Shown: positions 23,621 through 32,217 of the stretch, in pieces
Position numbering within the stretch: the stretch's first letter is position 1
Layout: each line of letters starts with the position of its first letter
DNA from: Umezawaea sp049997955
Lineage (GTDB): Bacteria > Actinomycetota > Actinomycetes > Mycobacteriales > Pseudonocardiaceae
DNA: 64,000 bases
Reading direction: 5' to 3'
NCBI GenBank assembly: GCA_049997955.1
Contig: JAEBDY010000002.1
Span: 248,001 to 312,000 of the forward strand
Notes under the pieces: generated by a model
Database searches by the model: none
The model's input: only the letters and a program-made list of their open reading frames with translations
Told to the model about the DNA's origin: nothing
Translations under genes and position numbers: made by a program

Positions 23621-24474
23621 CTCCTGCTCCCCCACAACACGGTCACCGGGTTGGTACCCGACAGCGCGCCGCCGACCAGGCGGGCGGACGAGAGCAAGCT
23701 GCCCTCCACGACGTAGCCCGCGTCGCGCAGCGCGTCCCGCGCCCGCACGACCCGGTCCAGGTCCGGCAGCGCCACGACCACCCGCGGCGCGCCTGCCTTC
23801 GCGCACATCGCCACGGCCGCCGCGCCGCCGCCACCGACGAACACCGCGTCCGGCCTGGGCAGGTCACCGATGGTGTCGGCCAGCTCCGCCTCCACGACCC
23901 GCACGTCCACGCGGTGCGCGGAGGCGTTCGCGATGATCCGCACGCACTGCACCGGATCGCGGTCCACGGCGATCACGGCCGCGCCGAGGCGAGCGCACTC
24001 CACGCCGACCGCGCCGGGGCCGGCGCCGATGTCCCACACCAGCACGCCGGGGCGGGGTGCGAGTCGGGCCAACGCCAGTGCGCGCACCTCGGTGTTCGCC
24101 ACCATGCCGTCGCGGTGCGCGAACTGGTCGTCCGGCAACGCCCAGCCGACCGCGTCGACCGCGAACTCGTTGTCCGCCAAGCACAACACGTCCGCCGCGC
24201 GCCACGGTCGCACCACGGCGTCCGCGGGCTCCACAGTGGACACCTGCTCCGCCGGGCCGCCGAGGTCCTCGGCGACGACCAGCGCCCGCCGCCAGCCCGC
24301 CAGGCCACGCGCCAGTTCGGCGACCGGCGCGTTGCGCACCAGCACCGCGGAACGGGCCCGGCAGACGTTCACGGCGGCGTCGGGATCGGTGGCGGCGTCC
24401 ACGACGGCCACCTGGTCCCACGTCCGGCCCGTCGAGGTGGCGAACCGGTGCAGCGTCCGGAGATCGGCGGTCAC
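23617..24474 (-). CDS. cobL: CobL with truncated CbiE domain and intact CbiT domain
   Basis: A 285-residue protein, about 120 residues shorter than usual CobL (near 400). It starts at GTG 24474, 3 bp after the cobM stop. Residues 1-100 match only the second half of CbiE (AVNVCRARSAVLV, WRRALVVAEDLGGPAEQVST). The N-terminal half of that methyltransferase, including its glycine-rich start, is missing. Residues about 115-285 form a complete CbiT-like SAM domain (ANTEVRALALARLAP, VWDIGAGPGAVGVECA, DAVFVGGGG). CobL normally methylates precorrin-6Y at C5 and C15 and decarboxylates it. C15 methylation/decarboxylation might persist; C5 methylation should not. Confidence 0.8.
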   Translation of the reverse strand: MTADLRTLHRFATSTGRTWDQVAVVDAATDPDAAVNVCRARSAVLVRNAPVAELARGLAGWRRALVVAEDLGGPAEQVSTVEPADAVVRPWRAADVLCLADNEFAVDAVGWALPDDQFAHRDGMVANTEVRALALARLAPRPGVLVWDIGAGPGAVGVECARLGAAVIAVDRDPVQCVRIIANASAHRVDVRVVEAELADTIGDLPRPDAVFVGGGGAAAVAMCAKAGAPRVVVALPDLDRVVRARDALRDAGYVVEGSLLSSARLVGGALSGTNPVTVLWGSRR

Positions 24475-24477
24475 GGG

Positions 24478-25560
24478 TCAGCTCGTGCGCTTGGTCCGCT
24501 TGCCCCGCGCCACGGGCTTGCGCGGCGTGGTGCTGGCTCGGACCGTGGTGATCGGGGTGGCCGCGGCGACCGCGCGCGGCTTCGGGTCCGAAGCGGGTTC
24601 GGCCGTCTCGGTGGCCGCGGGCCGTGACCGGCGGGCGCTCTCCTGCCAGCCGTGCACGGCGGACCAGGCGGCGACCGAGGTCTCCGTCTCCGGCGCGGGG
24701 TCGACGACGACCTCGGGCAGCGCTACGACGTCCGCGACCTCGGCGCGCGCGCCGACGCGGCCGTTGCGGCCGGCGCGCACCGACCACTTCGACGGCCGGG
24801 CCTTGCGCACCGGCTCGTCGGACGCCTCCACCGGCGCGTCGGACTTGCGGAAGCCCGCGCCGCGGGCCCGGCTGGACGGCTTGAGGACCTTGCCGACCAG
24901 GAACAGCGTGGTGCGGTAGAGCTTGTGCTCCTTCACCGCCGCTTCGAGGTCGGCCAGCGTGGTGTGCACGACCGTCTCGTCCGGCCAGGAAACCTTGTAC
25001 GCCACCACGATCGGCGTCTCCTCGGGGTACCCGCCCGCACGCAGCTTCTCGACCAGCTGGCCGGTGCGCGCGGCGGACAGGGACACGGCCATGGTGGTGC
25101 CGTGGCCCGCGAACTCCTGGAGGTGCTCGCTGCCCTCGGGACCGGTGAGGATCAGCGACTGCGCCACGTCGGACGTGGTCAGCTCGCGGCCGATCACGGC
25201 CGCCGCGGCGGAGAACTGGGACACACCGGGCACGATCTCCAGGTCGAGCCCGAGCCTGCCGCACGTGTCGTAGTGGTCCTGCACCTCGCTCCACAGCGAC
25301 GGGTCGCCCGCGTGCAGCCGCACGACCTTCAGCCTGCCCGCGGCGGCCCGGCGGTAGACGTCGACGACCTCGTCGGCCGGGACGCGGGTGAAGTCGACCA
25401 GTTCGGCGTCAGCGCGCGCGTGCTCGCGGACGCACTCGGCGTCCACCACGCTCGGCGCCCACACGACGACGTCCGCTTCCGCGATCCGCTTCGCGCCCCG
25501 CAGGGTGATGAGATCGGCGGCGCCCGGACCGGCGCCCACGAACGAGATCCGACCTGGCAT
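24478..25560 (-). CDS. cobM: Precorrin-4 C11-methyltransferase with C-terminal extension
   Basis: A 360-residue protein. Residues 1-245 are a complete CobM: RISFVGAGPGAADLITLRG, RLHAGDPSLWSEVQ, EIVPGVSQFSAAAA, and a C-terminal VVHTTLADLEA / TLFLVGKVL. About 110 further residues follow, low in complexity, basic and alanine/proline rich (ending KPVARGKRTKRTS). They have no recognisable domain. Typical CobM is near 250. AGGAG lies 9 nt before ATG 25560; a GTG immediately upstream is also possible. It adds the C11 methyl group in aerobic cobalamin synthesis. Between cobB and truncated cobL in the minus-strand operon. Confidence 0.9.
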   Translation of the reverse strand: MPGRISFVGAGPGAADLITLRGAKRIAEADVVVWAPSVVDAECVREHARADAELVDFTRVPADEVVDVYRRAAAGRLKVVRLHAGDPSLWSEVQDHYDTCGRLGLDLEIVPGVSQFSAAAAVIGRELTTSDVAQSLILTGPEGSEHLQEFAGHGTTMAVSLSAARTGQLVEKLRAGGYPEETPIVVAYKVSWPDETVVHTTLADLEAAVKEHKLYRTTLFLVGKVLKPSSRARGAGFRKSDAPVEASDEPVRKARPSKWSVRAGRNGRVGARAEVADVVALPEVVVDPAPETETSVAAWSAVHGWQESARRSRPAATETAEPASDPKPRAVAAATPITTVRASTTPRKPVARGKRTKRTS

Positions 25561-25632
25561 CACGTGTTGCTCCTGTGGGGACAGAGTGTGTTCGGGGGAG
25601 AGGGGCCGACCGTACCGTCTGGTCTCCCTCCA

Positions 25633-27006
25633 CTATCGAGTGGCCTCATACGGCATTTCCGCCGTTGCGCACGCCCGGACGAACCGCGCCACCGAATCAG
25701 GCGACGACGCCGGGTGCGTGTGGAGGTAGGACGCGTGCACGCCGCCCACCACGAACCCCTCGGCGACCGGACGGCGGTCGTGGCCCCGCCACTGCCACGC
25801 GGGCTGCGCTCCACTCGACGGGGTGAGGACCGTTCGGTGGAACTCGTGCCCGGTGATCCGCTGGCCCGCCTGCGCCAGCACGGAGTCGACCGGCGCCACG
25901 GCGTCGCGGTACCCGAGGGTGAGCCGCGGCGACATCGACCCGTCCGCGTCCAGCACGCCGCACATCTCCAGGCCGTCGAGCCTGCGGGCCAGGTAGAGCA
26001 GCCCGCCGCACTCGGCGTGCACCGGAGCGCCGGAGCGGGCCAGTTCGGCGACGGCCGCGCGCAGCGGGACGTTCTGCGACAGCCCTTCCGCGTGCTGCTC
26101 GGGGAACCCTCCCGGCAGCACCAGACCCGACGTGCCCTCCGGCAGTTCCTCGTCCCGCAACGGGTCCACGGTCACGACGTCGGCTCCGGCGGCGCGCAGG
26201 AGTTCGACGTGCTCGGCGTAGCCGAAGGTGAACGCGGCCCCGCCCGCGATGGCGACGACCGGCGACCCGCTCACCGCCTCGACCTCGGCGGACGCGCTCC
26301 ACGACGGCACGGCCATGGCGGGCGCGATGGCGGCGAGCCTGCGGATCGCGTCCAGGTCGAGGTGCTTGGCGACGGCGTCCGCGATGGCGTCCACGGCGGC
26401 CAGCGCCTCCGCCCCGTGCTCGACGGCCGTGACGAGCCCGAGGTGCCGCGACGGCAGCGAGAACGCCGGGTCGCGCGGCAGCACGCCCATGACCTCCAGG
26501 CCGACCTCGGCGCACGCGCTGCGCAGCACCTGCTCGTGCCGTTCGGAGCCCACCTGGTTGAGGACCACGCCGCCGATCCGCACGGTCGGGTCGTAGCCGC
26601 GGAACCCGTGCAGCAGGGCGGCGAGGCTGCGGGACTGGCCGCGGGCGTCCACCACGAACAGCACGGGCGCGGCCAGCAGCTTCGCGACGTGCGCGGTCGA
26701 CCCGATGCCCTCGGTGTCGATCCGCCCGTCGAACAGGCCCATCACGCCTTCCACCACGGCGATGTCCGCGCCGCGCGAACCGTGCACGAACAGGCTCGCG
26801 ACCTTCTGCTCCCCCACCATCACGGGGTCGAGGTTGCGGCCGGGCAGGCCAGTCGCCACTCCGTGGTAGCCGGCGTCGATGTAGTCCGGACCGATCTTGA
26901 ACGGCGCGACCCTGCTGCCGGAGCGGCGCAGGGCGGCCATCAGCCCGGTCGCCACGGTGGTCTTGCCGCTGCCCGACGCGGGGGCGGCGACCACCAGCCG
27001 ATTCAC
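25633..27006 (-). CDS. cobB: Cobyrinate a,c-diamide synthase
   Basis: A 457-458 residue glutamine amidotransferase that amidates the a and c side chains of (hydrogeno)cobyrinic acid. The N-terminal P-loop domain shows VVAAPASGSGKTTVATGL and KIGPDYIDAGYH; the C-terminal class I-like amidotransferase domain shows VLPGGFPEQHAE, the nucleophile cysteine in HAECGGLLYLA, and the catalytic histidine region VGGVHASYLHTHP. GTG 27006 (or 27009) overlaps the cobO stop. All expected residues are present. Followed by cobM after 72 bp. Confidence 0.95.
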   Translation of the reverse strand: MNRLVVAAPASGSGKTTVATGLMAALRRSGSRVAPFKIGPDYIDAGYHGVATGLPGRNLDPVMVGEQKVASLFVHGSRGADIAVVEGVMGLFDGRIDTEGIGSTAHVAKLLAAPVLFVVDARGQSRSLAALLHGFRGYDPTVRIGGVVLNQVGSERHEQVLRSACAEVGLEVMGVLPRDPAFSLPSRHLGLVTAVEHGAEALAAVDAIADAVAKHLDLDAIRRLAAIAPAMAVPSWSASAEVEAVSGSPVVAIAGGAAFTFGYAEHVELLRAAGADVVTVDPLRDEELPEGTSGLVLPGGFPEQHAEGLSQNVPLRAAVAELARSGAPVHAECGGLLYLARRLDGLEMCGVLDADGSMSPRLTLGYRDAVAPVDSVLAQAGQRITGHEFHRTVLTPSSGAQPAWQWRGHDRRPVAEGFVVGGVHASYLHTHPASSPDSVARFVRACATAEMPYEATR

Positions 27007-27617
27007 CACTCGATCCCCTTCTGGCCCTTCTGCCCGTCGTCCATGGGGTGCTTGACCTTGGACATCTCCACCACCAGGTCGGCGGCGTCCAGCAGGGCGG
27101 GTGGGGCGTACCTGCCGGTGATCACGACGTGCTGGTGGCCAGGCCGGTCCTTCAGCGTCGCCACCACCTCGTCGACGTCCACCCAGCCCCAGTGCATCGG
27201 GTAGGTGAACTCATCCAGAACGTACAGGCCGTGAACGCCGTCGGCGATCCGCCGGGAGATCTCCCGCCAGCCCTCCAGGGCCGCGGTGGCGTGGTCCTGC
27301 TCGGTGCGCTGCTTGCGGGTCCAGGACCAGCCCTCGCCCATCTTGTGCCACTCGACCGGCCCGCCCGCGCCGGTCTCGTCGTGCACCCGGCCGAGGGCCT
27401 TGAACGCCTCCTCCTCGCCGACCTTCCACTTCGCCGACTTCACGAACTGGAACACGCCGATCGACCAGCCCTGGTTCCAGCCGCGCAGCGCGAGGCCGAA
27501 CGCCGAGGTCGACTTCCCCTTCATCTCGCCGGTGTGGACCATCAGCAGCGGCCGGTTGCGCCGCTGCCGGGTGGTCAGGCCGTCCTTCGGGACCGCGGTG
27601 GGTCGTCCTTGGGGCAC
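27003..27617 (-). CDS. cobO: Cob(I)yrinic acid a,c-diamide adenosyltransferase
   Basis: A 204-residue BtuR/CobO/CobP-type ATP:corrinoid adenosyltransferase, which forms the Co-C bond. The P-loop VHTGEMKGKSTSAFGLALRG, the segment VFQFVKSAKWKVGE, VLDEFTYPMHWGW and VVITGRYAPPALLDAAD are all typical. GTG 27617 has AGGAG 6 nt upstream. It overlaps cobB by 4 bp and follows the chelatase by 9 bp, so all are on one transcript. Confidence 0.96.
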   Translation of the reverse strand: MPQGRPTAVPKDGLTTRQRRNRPLLMVHTGEMKGKSTSAFGLALRGWNQGWSIGVFQFVKSAKWKVGEEEAFKALGRVHDETGAGGPVEWHKMGEGWSWTRKQRTEQDHATAALEGWREISRRIADGVHGLYVLDEFTYPMHWGWVDVDEVVATLKDRPGHQHVVITGRYAPPALLDAADLVVEMSKVKHPMDDGQKGQKGIEW

Positions 27618-27626
27618 CGGGATCTC

Positions 27627-29597
27627 CTAGGCGGCGCGGGCCGCGCGGACGACGCCCGCGACCTGGTCGGCTGACAGTTCTTCCAATCGCAGGCAGGCCC
27701 CGTCGAGCGCGACGGCGACCTTGGCGGCCAGGCCGAGGCGGATCGGGCCGTGCTCGCAGTCGACCACGACGGACGCGGTGCCGTCGGCGGCCAGCAGACC
27801 GGCGGCGCGCAGCGCGTCCCGCATCGGGTCGCCGCCCGCGCCGGTCGAGGTGGCCCGGCCATCGGTGAGCAGCACCAGCAGCGGACGGCGGCGGGGGTCG
27901 CGCAGCCGCTCGATCTCCAGCAGCCTCCGGGCCTTCAGCAGACCGTCGGCCAACGGCGTCCGGCCACCCGTGCGCATCCGCCGCAGGCGGGCCGCGGCGG
28001 CGTCGACCGAGGTCGTCGGCGGCAGCGCCACCTCGGCGGTCGAGCCGCGGAACGTGACCACGCCGACCTTGTCCCGCCGCTGGTAGGCGTCGCGGAGCAG
28101 GGAGATCACCGCGCCGCTGACGGCGGACATCCGCTGCCGGGCGGCCATCGAGCCGGACGCGTCCACGACGAAGAGGACGAGGTTGCCCTCCTTGCCCTCG
28201 CGGACGGAGAGCCGGACGTCACCCGCGCGCAGCAGGAGTCCGGGACCGCTGCGGCCACGGGAGTTCTGGTGCGGCGCGGCGGCGGCGAGCGTGCCGACCA
28301 GGTGCAGCCCAGAACCGTCCACAGTGGACGATCGCACGACCTGGCCGGTGCGGGCGCGGGCCCGCGACCTCCTGCCGGGAGCGCCCTCGCCGACACCGGG
28401 CACCTGGAGCAGCCGGGCGCGGAACGCGGGTGCCGGAACGGCCGGAGGTCGTTCCGGCGAGCCGGACTTCCCCTGCTGGGGTTCGCCCTGCTGGGGTTCG
28501 CCCTGCTGCTCGGGAGCGGGCTGACCGCCACCGCCGTCCGGTCCGTCCGGCTCCGGCGGACCGTCCGGTTCGGGCTCGTCGTTCGCGTGCTCGGCCGCCT
28601 GCTTCATGGCGTCGGCGAGCTGCTCCTCCTCCAGGCCCGGCTCGTCGAAGGGGTCGCGGCGCTTGCGGTGCGGCAGCGCGAGCCGCACGGCGGCCTCGAC
28701 GTCGGCCTCCTCCACGGTCTCCGCGCCCCGCCACGCGGCGTGAGCGGACGCGGTGCGGGCCACGACCAGGTCGGCGCGCATCCCGTCGACCTCGAACGCC
28801 GCGCACACGCCCGCGATCCGGCGCAGCTCGGCGTCCGGCAGCACCACGGTCGGCAGCGCCGCGCGGGCGCGCACGATCCGTTCGGCCAACTCGGCGTCCG
28901 CGGCTTCCCAGCGGGCGGCGAAGCCCTCCGGGTCGGCCTCGTAGGCGAGCCTGCGGCGGATGACCTCGGTCCGGGTCGCCACGTCCCGCGACGCGCGCAC
29001 GGCGACCGTGAGCCCGAAGCGGTCCAGCAGCTGCGGCCGGAGTTCGCCCTCCTCCGGGTTCATCGTCCCGACCAGCAGGAACGACGCCGCGTGCGAGATC
29101 GACACGCCCTCGCGCTCCACGTGCGCGCGGCCCATCGCGGCCGCGTCCAGCAGCAGGTCCACGAGGTGGTCGTGCAGCAGGTTGACCTCGTCGACGTAGA
29201 GCACGCCGCGGTGCGCGGCGGCCAGCAGACCGGGCTGGTAGGCGCGAACGCCCTCGGTCAGGGCGCGCTCCAGGTCCAGCGAGCCGACCAGGCGGTCCTC
29301 GGTGGCGCCGACGGGCAGTTCGACCAGCTTGGCGGGACGGCGTTCGGCCGCGTCACCGGGGTGCGGGCCGTCCGGGCACTCGGTGTCGACCAGCGGGTCG
29401 CAGCCGAACCGGCAGCCGGGCACGACGGCCAGTTCGGGCAGCAGCGCGGCGAGCGCGCGCACGACCGTCGACTTGGCGGTGCCCTTCTCACCCCTGACCA
29501 GCACACCGCCGATACCGGGGTGCACCGCGTTCAACAGCAGGGCCAGTCGCAGGTCGTCGTGTCCGACGACGGCGGAAAAGGGGAAGCGCGAGGTCAT
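27627..29597 (-). CDS. Magnesium/cobalt-chelatase I-D fusion (AAA ATPase plus VWA domain)
   Basis: A 656-residue fusion. Residues 1-310 are the AAA+ ChlI part: LVRGEKGTAKSTVVRALAAL (Walker A), GVLYVDEVNLLHDHLVDLLL (Walker B), LLVGTMNPEEGELRPQLLDRFGL. Residues about 330-400 are an acidic, Pro/Gln-rich linker with repeats of QQGEPQQGEP. The C-terminal VWA domain has the MIDAS site DASGSMAARQ. In this operon it most likely drives cobalt insertion together with a CobN subunit encoded elsewhere, since no CobN or ChlH gene is present here. First gene after the B12 riboswitch; ATG 29597. Confidence 0.9.
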   Translation of the reverse strand: MTSRFPFSAVVGHDDLRLALLLNAVHPGIGGVLVRGEKGTAKSTVVRALAALLPELAVVPGCRFGCDPLVDTECPDGPHPGDAAERRPAKLVELPVGATEDRLVGSLDLERALTEGVRAYQPGLLAAAHRGVLYVDEVNLLHDHLVDLLLDAAAMGRAHVEREGVSISHAASFLLVGTMNPEEGELRPQLLDRFGLTVAVRASRDVATRTEVIRRRLAYEADPEGFAARWEAADAELAERIVRARAALPTVVLPDAELRRIAGVCAAFEVDGMRADLVVARTASAHAAWRGAETVEEADVEAAVRLALPHRKRRDPFDEPGLEEEQLADAMKQAAEHANDEPEPDGPPEPDGPDGGGGQPAPEQQGEPQQGEPQQGKSGSPERPPAVPAPAFRARLLQVPGVGEGAPGRRSRARARTGQVVRSSTVDGSGLHLVGTLAAAAPHQNSRGRSGPGLLLRAGDVRLSVREGKEGNLVLFVVDASGSMAARQRMSAVSGAVISLLRDAYQRRDKVGVVTFRGSTAEVALPPTTSVDAAAARLRRMRTGGRTPLADGLLKARRLLEIERLRDPRRRPLLVLLTDGRATSTGAGGDPMRDALRAAGLLAADGTASVVVDCEHGPIRLGLAAKVAVALDGACLRLEELSADQVAGVVRAARAA

Positions 29598-29644
29598 GCG
29601 GGGAGGTCCTTCCTCGGGTGTCCACGCCCGTGTCCGGTGGATGG

Positions 29645-29765
29645 AGACTCGGGGGTCGAGTTCCTGACTCCCGGATTTCTCCTACCCGGTCACAGTGGCG
29701 GGACCGCGCCGGATTCGCACCGGCTTCCTCGCACACCCCTACAGCGCTCGCATCGTCGCATCCCG
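29645..29765 (-). promoter_or_regulatory. Cobalamin (B12) riboswitch
   Basis: Read on the minus strand, the core has AGGAAGCCGGTGCGAATCC, then GGTCCCGCCACTGTGACC (B12 box GCCACTG complement at 29693-29699) and GGGAGTCAGGA, all in the right order for the B12 aptamer. It precedes the chelatase start by about 50 nt, including an expression platform. It starts some 30 bp after the P450 stop. Expected effect: repression of the chelatase-cobO-cobB-cobM-cobL-cbiG/cobJ operon when cobalamin is plentiful. Confidence 0.92.
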
Positions 29766-29796
29766 TCGAGCGCCGACCAACCCCTCGCGAGCCTGA

Positions 29797-31002
29797 TCAC
29801 ACCCGCGTCCCCCGCGGTTCGCGGATCACGGGGACGCTGAGCGGGGCTCGGAAGGACAGCAGCCCGAGCATCGGCGGCGGCTCGACCGACGTGAGCCGGA
29901 GGTCGGGGAAGCGGCGGGCGACCGTGCGCAGCACCACCTCGCCCTCCAGCCGCGCCAGGCCCGCACCCAGGCAGAAGTGCCTGCCGTAGCCGAACGCGAG
30001 GTGCCTGCGCGCGCCGGAACGGCCGGGGCAGAACGACTCCGGCTCGGCGAACACGTCCGGGTCCGATCCGGCGCCCGCGAGCATCAGCAGCAGGGGCGCG
30101 CCCGCGGGCAGGTCGACCTCGGACAGCGTGACCGGGCGACCGGTGACCCGCCGCCACGTCGTCACGGGCGGTTCGCGGCGCAGCACCTCCTCGACGCAGG
30201 CTGCGGCCAGGCCGGGCTCGCCGTCGGCCAGCCGCCGCCACAGGTCGGGGTGGCGCAGCACCCGGTCCAGCAGCGTGCTGAGCAGCTGCGTCGTCGTCTC
30301 CTGGCCCGCGATCAGCAGGAAGTAGCAGAGCCCGGCGGCCTCGCGGACCGGTGTGCCGTGCGCGACCAGCGCGCTGAACAGGTCGTCGCCGTCCGGCGAC
30401 GCGGCCCGGATGCGCGCGGTCAGCCAGCGGTGGAACGCGCCCGCCTCGACGGCGAGCTCGTGCTGGCGCCCCGCGGAGGGGTTGCCCCAGAACAGCTCCA
30501 GCGACGCCGTGCTCCACGCCTTGAGCGCGGGCACGTCGACGCCGGTGATGCCGAGGACCTCCATCAGCACCACGCACGGCAGGTCGCGGGCCAGGTCGGC
30601 GTGCAGGTCGACCGGGTCGTCCAGGCGTTCCTCGCACAGCGCGGCGATCCGGTCCTCGAACGCCGCCACCCGCGCGGGCGTGAGGAACCCGGCGACCAGG
30701 CGGCGCAGGCCGGTGTGGGTGTCCGTGCCGTTGTTGGCCAGCGTCGGCGGCAGCGAGAACCCGGCCCGCGCCAGCACCCGCAGCACCGGCCGCGGGATCG
30801 GGGTCACGGCGGTCAGCGCGTTGTCCGGGCGGAACACCTCGGGATCGGCCAGCGCCGCCCGCACGTCGGCGTACCTGCTGACCAGCCACAACCCCGTCGC
30901 CGGATCGAGGTGCACCGGGCTCTCGGACCGCAGCCGGCGCAGGTCCGGGTGCGGATCGGCGGTGAAGTCGGCCCCGAAGAGGTCGAGCTGGGTGGTCCGC
31001 AC
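29797..31002 (-). CDS. Cytochrome P450
   Basis: A 401-residue bacterial class I P450. The oxygen-activating I helix is AGQETTTQLL, the ExxR motif is EEVLRREPP, and the haem thiolate loop is FGYGRHFCLGAGLARLE. Start GTG 31002 (VRTTQLDLFGADFTADPH) gives normal length; the long upstream frame is antisense to bioF. It needs a ferredoxin partner, not found nearby. The start is only 36 bp from the divergent bioF, which raises the possibility of a BioI-like role making pimeloyl units. That is inference; substrate is unproven. Confidence 0.93.
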   Translation of the reverse strand: MRTTQLDLFGADFTADPHPDLRRLRSESPVHLDPATGLWLVSRYADVRAALADPEVFRPDNALTAVTPIPRPVLRVLARAGFSLPPTLANNGTDTHTGLRRLVAGFLTPARVAAFEDRIAALCEERLDDPVDLHADLARDLPCVVLMEVLGITGVDVPALKAWSTASLELFWGNPSAGRQHELAVEAGAFHRWLTARIRAASPDGDDLFSALVAHGTPVREAAGLCYFLLIAGQETTTQLLSTLLDRVLRHPDLWRRLADGEPGLAAACVEEVLRREPPVTTWRRVTGRPVTLSEVDLPAGAPLLLMLAGAGSDPDVFAEPESFCPGRSGARRHLAFGYGRHFCLGAGLARLEGEVVLRTVARRFPDLRLTSVEPPPMLGLLSFRAPLSVPVIREPRGTRV

Positions 31003-31038
31003 GCCAGGACCGTATCGGGCCGGTGGGAGACTGCCGCC

Positions 31039-32217
31039 GTGAGCGTGAGCACAGGTGACTCGGTGTTCGACTGGATCGACACCCGCGCGGAGGCCCGCGC
31101 GAAGGCCGGACTGACCCGCAGGCTGCGTCCGCGACCGGCGTCGTCGACGGACCTCGACCTCGCGGGCAACGACTACCTCGGGCTGGCGCGCGACAAGCGC
31201 GTGACGGGCTCCGCGGCCGCGGCGTCGATGCGCTGGGGCGCGGGATCGACCGGGTCGCGCCTGGTCACGGGCAGCACCGAGCTGCACATGGAGCTGGAGT
31301 ACGAGCTCGCGAACTTCTGCGGCGCGCAGGCCGCGCTGGTGTTCTCCTCCGGCTACGCGGCGAACCTCGGCGCGCTCACCGCGCTGTCCGGGCCGGGCAC
31401 CGCGATCGTGGCCGACCAGTACATCCACGCCTCGCTGATCGACGGCTGCAAGCTGTCCAAGGCCGACGTCGTGGTCGCCGGGCACTGCGACGTCCCCCAG
31501 GTCACGCACGCGCTGGCCACCAGGGGCAAGCGCCGCGCGCTGGTCGTGACGGACTCGGTGTTCTCCGTCGACGGCGACCTCGCGCCGCTGGCCGAGCTGG
31601 CCGCCGCGTGCCGCGAGCACGACTCGGCGCTGGTCGTGGACGACGCGCACGGCCTCGGCGTGCTCGGCGACGGCGGGCGGGGCGCGGTGCACGCGGCGGG
31701 CCTGGCGAAGTCGCCGGACGTCGTCACCACGATCACCCTGTCGAAGTCCCTCGGCGCGCAGGGCGGCGCGATCCTCGGACCGAGCCGCGTCATCCGGCAC
31801 CTCGTGGAGACGGCCCGCAGCTTCATCTTCGACACCGGTCTCGCTCCGGGCAGCGCGGCGGCGGCCCTGACCGCGCTGAAGGTGCTGCGCGAGGAGCCGG
31901 ACCGCCCCGCGCGAGTGGTCGCCGTGGCCCAGGAGCTGGCCGAACGGCTGCGCGCGGCCGGTCTGCGCGCCAGCACGCCCGCCGCCGCGGTCGTGTCCGT
32001 GCAGGCGCCGTCGGCCGAAGCCGCGTTCGACTGGGCCGAGGCGTGCCGCACCAGCGGCGTCGTCGTCGGCTGCTTCCGGCCGCCGTCGGTCCCGGACGGC
32101 GTCTCCCGGCTCCGGCTGACCGCGCGGGCCGACCTGTCCGACGCGGACGTCGACCGCGCGGTGCGGGTGATCAGCGAGACCGGCGCATCCGCAGGTGCGG
32201 TATCCCGTCCTCGATGA
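31039..32217 (+). CDS. bioF: 8-amino-7-oxononanoate synthase
   Basis: A 392-residue PLP enzyme that condenses pimeloyl thioester with alanine, the first committed step of biotin assembly. Marks: DLDLAGNDYLGLARDKRV, GAGSTGSRLVTGSTELH, LVVDDAHGLGVLGDGGRG (cofactor aspartate and the DAHG motif), and the lysine in TTITLSKSLGAQGGA. Starts at GTG 31039 (GTG 31045 also possible). No bioA, bioD or bioB is nearby, unlike in most actinomycetes where the genes cluster. Its 3' end overlaps the ElaA-like gene by 47 bp. AONS identity rather than a related 2-amino-3-ketobutyrate CoA ligase is favoured but not certain. Confidence 0.86.
   Translation: MSVSTGDSVFDWIDTRAEARAKAGLTRRLRPRPASSTDLDLAGNDYLGLARDKRVTGSAAAASMRWGAGSTGSRLVTGSTELHMELEYELANFCGAQAALVFSSGYAANLGALTALSGPGTAIVADQYIHASLIDGCKLSKADVVVAGHCDVPQVTHALATRGKRRALVVTDSVFSVDGDLAPLAELAAACREHDSALVVDDAHGLGVLGDGGRGAVHAAGLAKSPDVVTTITLSKSLGAQGGAILGPSRVIRHLVETARSFIFDTGLAPGSAAAALTALKVLREEPDRPARVVAVAQELAERLRAAGLRASTPAAAVVSVQAPSAEAAFDWAEACRTSGVVVGCFRPPSVPDGVSRLRLTARADLSDADVDRAVRVISETGASAGAVSRPR

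Noticed and set aside
29700..29760. tRNA-like GGATTCGCACC at the riboswitch
   Set aside because: The sequence is the B12 aptamer core on the opposite strand; no cloverleaf could be formed.
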